From contig NZ_QDFY01000023.1 in assembly GCF_003347635.1 (NCBI RefSeq), forward strand, positions 1 to 40,859: DNA of 40,859 bases. The letters are read 5' to 3'. Source of the DNA: Sphingosinicella terrae (GTDB taxonomy: Bacteria; Pseudomonadota; Alphaproteobacteria; Sphingomonadales; Sphingomonadaceae). The position numbers and the translations under genes are program-made. Of this stretch, positions 33,734 to 40,859 are shown piece after piece. The notes below the pieces were generated by a model. The model was not told the DNA's origin, did not search any database, and was given only the letters and a program-made list of their open reading frames with translations. Positions within the stretch are counted from its first letter, which is position 1, and every line of letters starts with the position of its first letter.

Positions 33734-34849
33734 ATGATCGATCGGCGCAGCCTTCTCGCCCATCTTCCGGTCCTCGCCGGGGCCGTCGGATTGACCAGGG
33801 CAGCGCATAGCGAAGACGCGCAGGCCGCGGAGCCGCCGCCGCGTCGGCTCATCGCCTGCGAGGAGGGATTCGCGCTGCCTGAGACGCAGGCGGCGACGCG
33901 CGCCTGGCTCGCGGCGAATCTCGGGGAAGAGCCGGGCCTTCGTGCGCTCGGCGCCGGCTTCGGTGCGGAGCAGGGGAGGCGGTGGTTCGCCGATCTGGTC
34001 GATCTCGGCCAGGTGCGCGAACAGGCGATGGACGCGGCCGGAATTACGACCCAGTTGCTGCTCCACGGCTCCCCGGGCGTGCAGATCTTCGGCCCGTCGG
34101 AAGGCACCCGCCTTGCCGCTTTGGTGAATGACCGGATGGCCGGCCTGGCGCGCGGCAACCCGCGTCGCTACGCGCCGCTGGCGACGATCGCGCCTCAGGA
34201 TCCGAGCGCGGCCGCTCGCGAGCTCGAGCGTGCGATGGGCGAGCTGCGGCTGCACGGCGCGCTGATTAACTCGCACACCAAGGGCGAATTTCTCGATGAT
34301 GAGAAGTTCTGGCCGATCTTCGAGGCCGCCGAGGCGCTGAACGCGCCCATCTACCTTCATCCGCGAGAGCCCGCGCCGGCAATGCTGGAGCCCTTCCTCG
34401 CCCATGCGGCGATGGGCCCGATCTGGGGCTTCGCGGCCGACACGGGGCTGCACGCGCTGAGACTGATCCTCGCCGGCCTGTTCGACCGGTACCCACGGCT
34501 CCAGATCGTGCTCGGCCACCTGGGAGAGGGGCTGCCCTTCTTCATCGATCGTATCGACCTGCGCTACCGCACAGACGGCTCGCCGGCCCGCATTCCGCTC
34601 AGGCGCCTGCCGAGCGACTATCTTCGTTCCAACTTCCACCTCACGACGAGCGGCATGAACTGGCAGCCGGCGGTGGACCAGGCGCTCGCCGTCATGGGTT
34701 CGGAGCGCCTTCTGTTTGCCGCCGACTGGCCCTTCGAGGACGCCACCGATGCCGCGCAGCGCTTTCGCGCGATGCGCTTCGCGCCGGGGGTTCGAGACCG
34801 CCTCGCATATCGCAACGCGGAGGCCTTGTTCGCGATCGCCCCAGCCTGA
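33734..34849 (+). CDS. Exported amidohydrolase, dihydroxybenzoate-decarboxylase (gamma-resorcylate type)-like
   Basis: 371 residues from ATG 33734; an ATG at 33692 would put an unlikely extension before the signal. MIDRRSLLAHLPVLAGAVGL carries a twin-arginine pair and hydrophobic stretch, ending near AQAA (31-32). The mature part starts RRLIACEEGF: it lacks the usual HxH and has Glu43/Glu44 instead, as in gamma-resorcylate and 5-carboxyvanillate decarboxylases. Other ligands are His209 (YLHPRE), His262 (LGHLGE) and Asp331 (AADWPFE); FHLTTSGMNW is also typical of the decarboxylase branch. Predicted to act in the periplasm on a hydroxybenzoate or similar acid, which would be unusual because the known relatives are cytoplasmic. 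Confidence 0.83.
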   Translation: MIDRRSLLAHLPVLAGAVGLTRAAHSEDAQAAEPPPRRLIACEEGFALPETQAATRAWLAANLGEEPGLRALGAGFGAEQGRRWFADLVDLGQVREQAMDAAGITTQLLLHGSPGVQIFGPSEGTRLAALVNDRMAGLARGNPRRYAPLATIAPQDPSAAARELERAMGELRLHGALINSHTKGEFLDDEKFWPIFEAAEALNAPIYLHPREPAPAMLEPFLAHAAMGPIWGFAADTGLHALRLILAGLFDRYPRLQIVLGHLGEGLPFFIDRIDLRYRTDGSPARIPLRRLPSDYLRSNFHLTTSGMNWQPAVDQALAVMGSERLLFAADWPFEDATDAAQRFRAMRFAPGVRDRLAYRNAEALFAIAPA

Positions 34850-34883
34850 GAATGCTTTGCATCGAAGCGAATGAGCGGAGACT

Positions 34884-35318
34884 ATGAAAATGAGCAGATT
34901 GCAAGCCTACGCGCCGCAGGCGCTGGCGGTGCTGAGGATCGTCACGGCGCTCCTGTTCATCCAGCACGGCCTCCAGAAGCTCTTCATGTGGCCTCCCAGC
35001 CCGCATCACCCGGACCCGGTGCCGCTGCTTAGCCTGGCCGGGATCGGCGGGCTGCTCGAGCTCGTGGGGGGGCTGCTTATCCTGGCCGGACTTTTCACCC
35101 GGCCAGTGGCTTTCGTGCTTTCAGGCGAGATGGCCGTCGCTTATTGGATGTTCCATTTCGTCGGCGGCATGAACATGCCCAACGGCTGGATGCCGGTGGT
35201 CAACGGCGGCGATTCCGCGATCCAGTTCTGCTTCACCTTCCTCTATCTTGTGTTCGCGGGCGCCGGCTCCTGGAGCGTCGATGCGGCGCGCGCTCCTAGA
35301 GCCGCAGAGGCGGCTTGA
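34884..35318 (+). CDS. DoxX-family inner-membrane protein
   Basis: 144 residues, four predicted membrane helices (about 13-33, 45-70, 76-98, 108-130). ALAVLRIVTALLFIQHGLQKLFM, LLELVGGLLILAGLFTRPVAFVL and the AYWMFHF block are standard DoxX features. The family is often linked to redox or quinone handling, but its molecular role is unclear. It follows the exported decarboxylase-like gene by 34 nt and is probably co-transcribed with the receptor operon. A small inverted repeat overlaps the stop (AGCCGC...GCGGCT). Confidence 0.88.
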   Translation: MKMSRLQAYAPQALAVLRIVTALLFIQHGLQKLFMWPPSPHHPDPVPLLSLAGIGGLLELVGGLLILAGLFTRPVAFVLSGEMAVAYWMFHFVGGMNMPNGWMPVVNGGDSAIQFCFTFLYLVFAGAGSWSVDAARAPRAAEAA

Positions 35319-35738
35319 GCAATTGCGGGCTCATGTGCCGATCGGGCCGGCGGATTCCATGTTCACCGGATCCTGGATGCGACTGCGGCCCGGACCGCCG
35401 CTTTTGAGCTCCCATGGACCGATACCCGGCGGGACTCTTGGCGCCGGCGGGCTTGCGCATGGGCGGCCCTACGGCTCGCCACGACCGGCCGATCGGCGCC
35501 GGGGACTGCGGCGGACGCGGGTTATGCCAGCGACCATTCTTCACCCGAAATTCCGTGCCCAGGACGGATACACGCTCGCCCTTGCCGGCGGCATGTCGAT
35601 TCGGTCGTTCCGATGGTCTTGGCGCTCGGATCCTGCATCGGGGGCGTCCATCACCCGAGACGATGATAGCTATCGCCGATAGGAGTTTGCTCGGGTCCGC
35701 GAGGTGACGCACTGTGCCTGCTTGGAGAGGAGTCCGCG
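35319..35738. promoter_or_regulatory. Gene-free stretch with nested palindromes ahead of Rieske oxygenase 3
   Basis: 420 bp without a convincing gene. Near its 3' end an outer inverted repeat ACCCGAG (35653-35659)/CTCGGGT (35690-35696) encloses two overlapping palindromes: GATAGCTATC (35665-35674) and CTATCG-C-CGATAG (35670-35682). This gives three GATAG half-sites about 55-75 bp before the ATG. It is a plausible operator or RNA hairpin; the binding protein is unknown. Confidence 0.45.
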
Positions 35739-36785
35739 ATGCCCTATCTTCGCAATGCCTGGTATGCCGCCGGCTGGAGCCACGATCTTGCCGACCAGCC
35801 CCTCGGCCGGACGATTCACGATCAGCCGATTGTCTTCTACCGCGGCGAGCGAGGGCAGGCCCTTGCCCTGCACGATGCCTGCCCCCATCGCTTCGCCCCG
35901 TTGAGCCGCGGCACGGTCAAGGGCGACCGCATCGCCTGCGGCTATCATGGGCTCGAGTTCGATGGGGTAGGCGGCCGCTGCGTTCGCAACCCGCATGGCA
36001 AGGGCGTCATTCCCGCTGCTTTGTCGGTGCGGTCCTATCCCGTCACCGAGCGTTACGGGATGCTGTGGGTGTGGATGGGGGAGGCGGATCGCGCCGATCC
36101 GGCGCTGCTCCCCGAGCTACCGATCCTCGAGGATCCGGATTTCTCGTGGGTCCATGGCGGCCTCCACGTCAGCGCCCATTACGAGCTGGTGATCGACAAC
36201 CTGCTCGACCTCACCCACGTCGAATTCCTCCACCCCTTCCTCGCCTCTCCCGGCAACTCGCAGCGCACGAGATTCCGCGCCGAGCAGAATGGCAACCAGG
36301 TGAGCTCCTATTACGACATCGAGGGCGAGCCGATCAGCGGACTTTTCCGGCTCTTGTGGGCCGGTCCCGAGGAAAGGGGCGACATGCGCGCCTACATGCA
36401 CTGGACGGCGCCTTCGAGCCTCTTTCTCGAGACGTCCATCCAGCTGCCTGCCGGTCCCGGTCCGCGGGTGCCGACCGTGCATCTGCTCACGCCCGAGACG
36501 GAGGACACGACCCATTATTTCTGGGCGGCTGGGCGCAACTGTCGTCATGGCGACGAGCAAATCTCCGGCATGCTCCATTTCGGCATCCAGAGCGCCTTCG
36601 AGAACGAGGATGAGCCGATGATCCGTGCGGCGCGCAGCCGGATGACGTCGAACGACCTGTTCGCGCACCGCCCCGCCTTGCTGCCTATCGACGAGGGTGC
36701 GGTGCGCGCCCGTCGCATCCTCAAGAATCTAATCAACGCCGAGCAGCAGGGTAATGGCGAGGCGGAGGCTGTCCGGGCGGCATGA
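35739..36785 (+). CDS. Rieske non-heme iron oxygenase 3 (VanA/dicamba demethylase-like)
   Basis: 348 residues; GGAGAGGAG precedes the ATG. Rieske ligands Cys48, His50, Cys67, His70. Mononuclear iron ligands Asp157, His160, His165 (NLLDLTHVEFLH). MPYLRNAWYAAGW at the N-terminus, the CVRNPHGKG loop and LTPETEDTTHYFWA make it the closest of the three to vanillate O-demethylase and dicamba O-demethylase oxygenases. Expected to O-demethylate a methoxybenzoate, giving a phenol plus formaldehyde. No VanB-type reductase is adjacent. Its stop overlaps the following membrane-protein start (ATGA), an unusual partner. Confidence 0.93.
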   Translation: MPYLRNAWYAAGWSHDLADQPLGRTIHDQPIVFYRGERGQALALHDACPHRFAPLSRGTVKGDRIACGYHGLEFDGVGGRCVRNPHGKGVIPAALSVRSYPVTERYGMLWVWMGEADRADPALLPELPILEDPDFSWVHGGLHVSAHYELVIDNLLDLTHVEFLHPFLASPGNSQRTRFRAEQNGNQVSSYYDIEGEPISGLFRLLWAGPEERGDMRAYMHWTAPSSLFLETSIQLPAGPGPRVPTVHLLTPETEDTTHYFWAAGRNCRHGDEQISGMLHFGIQSAFENEDEPMIRAARSRMTSNDLFAHRPALLPIDEGAVRARRILKNLINAEQQGNGEAEAVRAA

Positions 36786-37270
36786 GCGCAGCGATCCAGC
36801 CCCTCGACGATGGCCATTCCGCCTCACGCGCCTATGTCGCGCGCGAGACCCTGGTCAGCGTCGTCATCACCATGGCGATCAGCGCCCTGATGACCTGGGT
36901 TGTCTTCGGCGGCGGCGTGGCGGCCGAACGACGTGAGGTCCTGCTCGATTTCCTTCCGCAGACTTTCATGATCGCCCTGATGGGCTCGCTCGTTCCCGGA
37001 GTGATGGCGCGAAGGCAGGTGCGTCGCCGCGCGCTGGCTCGGCGCGCGGGGCCGCCGCCGAAGCTGCGCAGTCTGACCTTGCGCTCGTTCGGGGCCGCCA
37101 TGGCATCGACCCTGCTGTTCGGGGCGATCGGCGCTGCGCTGGTCGTCGCCCTGTTCGCGGAGGCTGTGCCGATCGCGAGCCTGTTCGGTTTCAAATGCGC
37201 CTATGGCGGATCCGTCGCCTTGGTGGTGACGCCGGTTGCCATTCGGGCGGCGCTACGGGATCGGCCTTGA
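36782..37270 (+). CDS. Small multi-pass membrane protein, function unknown
   Basis: 162 residues. Four hydrophobic stretches (about 22-43, 58-78, 101-128, 131-152) separated by an Arg-rich cytoplasmic loop (MARRQVRRRALARRAG). No recognised catalytic motif. It overlaps the Rieske oxygenase 3 stop by ATGA, so translation is coupled. It could be a small transporter or an accessory protein for the oxygenase; neither can be shown. Confidence 0.75.
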   Translation: MSAAIQPLDDGHSASRAYVARETLVSVVITMAISALMTWVVFGGGVAAERREVLLDFLPQTFMIALMGSLVPGVMARRQVRRRALARRAGPPPKLRSLTLRSFGAAMASTLLFGAIGAALVVALFAEAVPIASLFGFKCAYGGSVALVVTPVAIRAALRDRP

Positions 37271-37480
37271 GCAGGAGGGGTGCCTGGAACGGTCAGGCCG
37301 CGTCTCGGATCCGCTCCTCCGCCTACACCCGCACCAGGCTTTCCGGCGCGATCGGCTTCGTCGTCGTTGTCGGCGTCCGCTTGCAACCTCGTGGGAAGGC
37401 AAAGTTGCGTCCTGCGGCTTCGCGATTATCGAACACAACGCCCTCGCGCGTTCGAATGCGGGTGCGGGAGCCGGCCGCTC
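37271..37480. other. Convergent spacer, nothing recognised
   Basis: 210 bp between convergent stops, without a stem-loop plus T-run and without a credible small gene. Confidence 0.35.
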
Positions 37481-38638
37481 TCAGATGGCAGCCTGGGCGC
37501 GTTCCCCCTTAGGCAGCATCAGGAAGAGCAGGGCGGCGGCGGCGAGAAGAGCGATGCAGGCAACCAGGGCGCCTGCATAGCTGCCCTGCCGGTCATAGAG
37601 CGCGCCCATCCAGAGCGGGCTGATACCGGCGGCGAGGATGAAGGCGGCATATTGAAGGCCGTAGATGCGACCGAACGAGCCAAGGCGGAAATGTCGCGCG
37701 ACGAGGAAGCCGATCAGGTCGATCTCGCCGCCCATCGCCGCGCCGAGGGCGATCGCGGCGACATAGGCGCCCGGCGCCCCCGCGAGGAGCAAGGTCAGGC
37801 ATCCGGAAGCGCAGAGGGCGCACACGCCGACCGCGACGAAGGGCGCGGGAACGCGGTCGACAAGCCAGCCGACGATCAGCCGGCTCACCATCACCGCCAC
37901 GCCGATGAGGCCTGCCAGTGCGCCGGCAGCGAGGGGATCGAGCCCGAGGTCCCGCAGCATCGGAACGAAGTGAGGGATGAGTCCGGCGAAGGCGAGCGCC
38001 ATCAGCGCAAAGGCCGCCATCATCACCGCGAAGGTGCGGCGGTCGAAGGCGGCTGCGTCGACCGCCATGATGTTTGCGGCGCGCGCGGCGGAAGGGGGCA
38101 GGCGCAGCAGCAGCAGGAGCGGCAGGAGGCCGACCAGGGCAAGCAGTCCGAGCAGGCGGTAACCATCCTCCCAGCCGCGCGCCTCGATCACCCGGGCTAC
38201 GATCGGCGGCGCGAGTGCGGCGGAGAGACCGATTCCCGTCATCGTGATTCCGAGGGCGAGGCCGCGATTCCGGCTGAACCAGGCGCTCACCGCCTTGGTG
38301 TAGGCGACCGGCCCGGAGGCGGCCGCGAAAAAGGCGGTGATCGCCTGGAGCGCGAGATAGGCCTCGACCGACCGGCCGAGCTGCGCCAGGGCGAAGAAGC
38401 CCAGAGCGAGAGCAACGAGGCCCGCTGCGGCAGGAGCCCGGACGCCGAAGCGGTCTATGGCCCAGCCCACGATAGGATTGGCGAGTGCCAGCGCGACCGC
38501 GATCAGGAACACGCCCATTCCGAACTCGGTGCGGGTGAGGCCGATCTCGCGCTCGAGATCAGCGACGAATAGCCCCGCTGTGTACATCAGCAGGGCGGAC
38601 ACGCCGGTGGCGATGCCGAGGACGGCGCCCACGAGCAC
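37481..38638 (-). CDS. Major facilitator superfamily transporter
   Basis: 385 residues from GTG 38638, about 12 membrane helices. The inter-helix 2-3 loop GWAIDRFGVR is the classic MFS motif A, and a related GWLVDRVPAP occurs in the second half. ALGITMTGIGLSAALAPP resembles the oxalate/formate or monocarboxylate exchanger group, which fits import of a carboxylated aromatic or organic acid. The reading frame stays open upstream of the GTG and encodes EFAAGWT, which would complete the first helix. The real start may therefore be an unusual codon such as CTG, overlapping the end of the MetE-like gene. Confidence 0.88.
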   Translation of the reverse strand: MLVGAVLGIATGVSALLMYTAGLFVADLEREIGLTRTEFGMGVFLIAVALALANPIVGWAIDRFGVRAPAAAGLVALALGFFALAQLGRSVEAYLALQAITAFFAAASGPVAYTKAVSAWFSRNRGLALGITMTGIGLSAALAPPIVARVIEARGWEDGYRLLGLLALVGLLPLLLLLRLPPSAARAANIMAVDAAAFDRRTFAVMMAAFALMALAFAGLIPHFVPMLRDLGLDPLAAGALAGLIGVAVMVSRLIVGWLVDRVPAPFVAVGVCALCASGCLTLLLAGAPGAYVAAIALGAAMGGEIDLIGFLVARHFRLGSFGRIYGLQYAAFILAAGISPLWMGALYDRQGSYAGALVACIALLAAAALLFLMLPKGERAQAAI

Positions 38639-38721
38639 GGTCCAGCCGGCAGCGAATTCGCCGCGCGCGAGACTTGCGCCGGGAGAGGCCGGCGCCGCCG
38701 CGTCCTCGGGCGCCCCGCGGA

Positions 38722-39753
38722 TCAGGCGGGTTCCGCCGTCGCTTGCGCGTGGGCGCTGATCAGCCGCCTAACCATCTCGGGAGTCCGCTTGCGAGCGATC
38801 CCGCATTCGGTGGCGACGCCGAACGCGTCCAGTGACGTTCGGGCGGCGGCGATCCGCCGCGCCGCCCCTTCGGCGCCGTCGTCATGGATCAGGCCGAGAT
38901 AGACCTCTGTGCCGGGATCGAGCGCCAGCTCGCGCAGGGGACCGAAGAATGTCTCGTCGTCCCGCGCAATCGGCACCGGCATGTGGACGTAGGCGAGCGG
39001 GTGTTCGGCGGTCGCCGCGATGGCGTTGGCGAGGCTCACCATGGCGCCCATATCGGCCGGCTCGACAAAATGCTTGGCGTCCATGTCGCCGTAGCACAGG
39101 TGGATGCCGACCTCGACATCGGTGGGGATGGCGTCGCACAGCCGCGCCAGGGCCGGCGGGAGGACCTGCTGCTTGTCCGGCAGTGGCGGCACGATCGAGG
39201 GCTGTCCATCCCAGATGAGCATCTCGATGCACACGTCCCACTGGATACACAGATCCTCGTGGGGGATGGCGGCGCAGATCGCTTGTGCCTCGCGGATCAT
39301 CGCCTGCTCGTAGGCAGCGGCCACGGCGAGCATGCCCTCGCCGCGCACGAAGGTCGAGATCACTGCAAACGGCGTCGGCAGGCTGACCTGGAAGCGCGTG
39401 TCCGCCGCGATCTCGCCCCGTCCGCGGGCGGCGGCGAAATCCTGGTAGGAGATGCGGGCCTCGCGGCAATAGCCGAGCTCGCCGAAGCCGATCTCCCCGG
39501 GCTGCACGCCCTCCGCCAGGCGGAGCGGTGCCAGCGCTTCGAGCGGCACGCCCGGCAGCGGCTCGAGATACGGGCTCGCGCGAAGGAGCGGCAGCTGCCA
39601 GCTCACCCACAGCCGTCGTCCGCCCGGCTCGCCGTCGGGCAGCCGCTTCAGTCGGCGGCCGAGCGTCTTGCCGCAGGTCCGGAAAACTTCTTCGACGCTG
39701 TCGAGCGCGATGCTGCCGACGAAATGGACGTGCGTCGGTCGGACTTCGGCCAT
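38722..39753 (-). CDS. MetE/UROD-like TIM-barrel protein with zinc-site residues
   Basis: 343 residues; AGAGGAAAG precedes the ATG at 39753. The fold resembles the C-terminal half of cobalamin-independent methionine synthase. QWDVCIEM sits where the QIDEP strand is. GIHLCYGD places His218-x-Cys220 like the zinc ligands of MetE, and ATECGIARKR places Cys317 like the last ligand. The equivalent of the zinc-binding Glu is not obvious. MetE-like single-domain proteins transfer methyl groups to thiols or folates, or have unknown roles. Within a region rich in O-demethylases a methyl-transfer role is attractive but unproven. A TTGGACC promoter-like unit lies about 70 nt upstream. Confidence 0.8.
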   Translation of the reverse strand: MAEVRPTHVHFVGSIALDSVEEVFRTCGKTLGRRLKRLPDGEPGGRRLWVSWQLPLLRASPYLEPLPGVPLEALAPLRLAEGVQPGEIGFGELGYCREARISYQDFAAARGRGEIAADTRFQVSLPTPFAVISTFVRGEGMLAVAAAYEQAMIREAQAICAAIPHEDLCIQWDVCIEMLIWDGQPSIVPPLPDKQQVLPPALARLCDAIPTDVEVGIHLCYGDMDAKHFVEPADMGAMVSLANAIAATAEHPLAYVHMPVPIARDDETFFGPLRELALDPGTEVYLGLIHDDGAEGAARRIAAARTSLDAFGVATECGIARKRTPEMVRRLISAHAQATAEPA

Positions 39754-39797
39754 GGCTTTCCTCTCTCCAGGAGCACGTTCAGCGCTGCGCTCCTTCG

Positions 39798-39830
39798 GAT
39801 TAGTCGCGCGGTGGCGCGAAGGTCCAATTC
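39798..39830 (-). promoter_or_regulatory. Putative promoter with ATTGGACC box ahead of the MetE-like gene
   Basis: On the minus strand GAATTGGACC ends at 39821 and is followed, 18 nt after TTGGAC, by CTAATC. It is the fourth occurrence of the ATTGGACC element upstream of a gene in this window. Confidence 0.4.
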
Positions 39831-40764
39831 TTACCGGCGAAGCCTGCTATTCGTGCCAGCGATCCGGGTGCGGGTCACCTCGACGGCGCCTGGCGCGGCC
39901 AATATTCGGGTGCAAGGGATGGAGGGCCGCCATACCCAGTTACTGGCTGACGAGTTGCCGCTCTATGATGGTCAGTCCTCCTCGCTGGGTGTCACGCAGA
40001 TCGCGCCACGGATTTCGGCCAATTGGAGACCATCAAGGGCAAGTCCGTGATAGGAGCGGCGCTATTGAGCCGTGGGCATGATCGCGCGTCGGCGTGCGGC
40101 GCCGGCCGTGCAACGAACTATGTGCGCGGGGGCTCGCACTGATCCTACCGCGTACAAGGCTAGCGACGCTCGAGACGCAGATATGCGGGCGGCGGCACTC
40201 CGCGCGTGGTAGGGCTGAGAATTTGGCGCCGGTGCGGGTGATGGTGGCCGTTCTAAAGGCAGACATTGTCCCAACCTGACGTTCGCACGGCGCTCACCTG
40301 ATGGCGGCCGCTGATCGTCAGCTGCCGCAATCGCATTCGCGCGACAATGACTGCTATTGCTCCCCGTCTCCCTCGAAGGGACCAGGCAGCTCACGGCCAG
40401 ACGTGGACACCCGGCTGAGCCTCTCGTTTGCCCGAGGGGCTGCATGGTTCGAAGCACCGGCGGCCCACGGGTCCCAAGATGGCCAACTCAGACCCATTCA
40501 ATCCGATGCTGCGCGGGGGGGACGAATGTGGGGTCGCGTTGATAGCGGTCTTGTTTTTTTCCGCCAGTATCATGTGCTTGGCCTCCTGATGTCCGGCGAC
40601 CTCCCGCGTAGCCAAGTTCAGGCGCGCGCGAGCCGGTGACGAGCCGCGGCAGGCGGCCGCGACGGTGGCTGCGTTGCGCCAAACCCGGCCGTTTAAGTCG
40701 GCTCGCGCTTTCCCCAAAAGCGGCCGTGCACATCAAAGTCGTCACCGCGACCGTTGAATCCGCT
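39831..40764. other. Gene-poor stretch, nothing convincing
   Basis: About 930 bp with only short motif-free frames on both strands. Seen within it are the palindrome CCAATTGG (40019-40026), an inverted CGGCCG pair in the last 100 bp and a seven-T run (40554-40560). No transposase, integrase, tRNA or small RNA was recognised. Confidence 0.4.
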
Positions 40765-40859
40765 TTAATTCGCCTTCGCTTTAGCAATGGTCACGCGGGC
40801 GAAAGATCCCGCCGCGAGTGCGGCGCTGACGGCGGTAATCCAGGCGAACGATCCGGCAG
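40765..40859 (-). CDS. Possible C-terminal end of a gene running out of the window
   Basis: The minus-strand frame ending in TAA at 40767-40765 encodes about 30 residues ending in AGSFARVTIAKAKAN, with a hydrophobic stretch (FAWITAVSAALAAG) before it. Composition suits the last membrane helix of a small inner-membrane protein, but too little is visible to name a family, and it could be chance. Confidence 0.3.
   Translation of the reverse strand, partial: AGSFAWITAVSAALAAGSFARVTIAKAKAN

Noticed and set aside
37280-38572. 430-codon plus-strand frame opposite the MFS transporter
   Set aside because: Very polar, Glu/Arg/Gly-rich shadow of a membrane-protein gene; no ribosome binding site or family motif.
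40019-40026. CCAATTGG as an operator
   Set aside because: Eight-base palindromes are expected by chance over this length and no gene start lies close.
40535-40560. Intrinsic terminator with seven-T run
   Set aside because: No stable stem precedes the T-run and no gene ends nearby.

Overview
The window is GC-rich, with genes packed head to tail by ATGA, GTGA or TGATG stop/start overlaps. It reads as a chromosomal or plasmid catabolic region from an alphaproteobacterium, most likely a sphingomonad. The grounds are a large TonB-dependent receptor with an ITAQRR-type TonB box, Rieske O-demethylase-type oxygenases, a CYP199-like P450 and a LysR regulator. The genus cannot be fixed from the sequence alone. 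No rRNA, CRISPR array, intact transposase or integrase was seen.

Layout. Positions 1-1348 hold the start of an HxlR-type regulator, cut by the window edge, and a PRISE-type reductase. A gene-poor stretch follows, with a broken tRNA-Lys(CTT) at about 1810-1882 whose 3' half is intact; this looks like an integration scar. From 1958 to 9808 come a [2Fe-2S] ferredoxin and class III alcohol/formaldehyde dehydrogenase (minus strand), then GST, pobA, P450, a cyclase-family hydrolase, a flavin monooxygenase and an ACMSD-like amidohydrolase (plus strand). From 9813 to 13312 lie an amidohydrolase, a GlcG-like protein and Rieske oxygenase 1, divergent from a GntR/FCD regulator across a 28-bp operator-like palindrome. 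From 13314 to 20414 (minus) come a LysR regulator, an extradiol-type VOC dioxygenase, Rieske oxygenase 2, a COMT-like methyltransferase, a D-2-hydroxyacid dehydrogenase, a divergent enolase and an APH-fold kinase. From 20638 to 26830 (plus) come an NTF2-like protein, a FAH-family hydrolase, a DenD-like SDR, a cupin, a dienelactone-hydrolase-family protein, a flavin monooxygenase and a ferredoxin reductase. From 26958 to 29790 (minus) lie a second FAH-family hydrolase, an SDR and a Tat-exported amidohydrolase. From 30184 to 37270 (plus) come the TonB receptor, an exported MBL-fold hydrolase, an exported decarboxylase-like amidohydrolase, DoxX, Rieske oxygenase 3 and a small membrane protein. 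From 37481 to 39753 (minus) lie an MFS transporter and a MetE-like zinc protein.

How it fits together. The best-supported pathway is demethylation of 4-methoxybenzoate. The P450 keeps the CYP199A-type substrate pocket and would give 4-hydroxybenzoate plus formaldehyde. PobA would take 4-hydroxybenzoate to protocatechuate, and FrmA would remove the formaldehyde. The lone ferredoxin (1958-2275) and lone reductase (25592-26830) are the only electron-transfer proteins visible and may serve the P450 and all three Rieske oxygenases. The remaining genes look like uptake and ring-cleavage machinery for one or more methoxylated or hydroxylated aromatics whose identity I cannot derive.

The least ordinary part is the 13314-17174 operon: COMT-like methyltransferase, NADP(H)-type hydroxyacid dehydrogenase, enolase paralogue with changed active-site residues, and small-molecule kinase, all co-directional with an O-demethylase-type Rieske oxygenase and an extradiol dioxygenase. 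I know of no described pathway with this gene combination.
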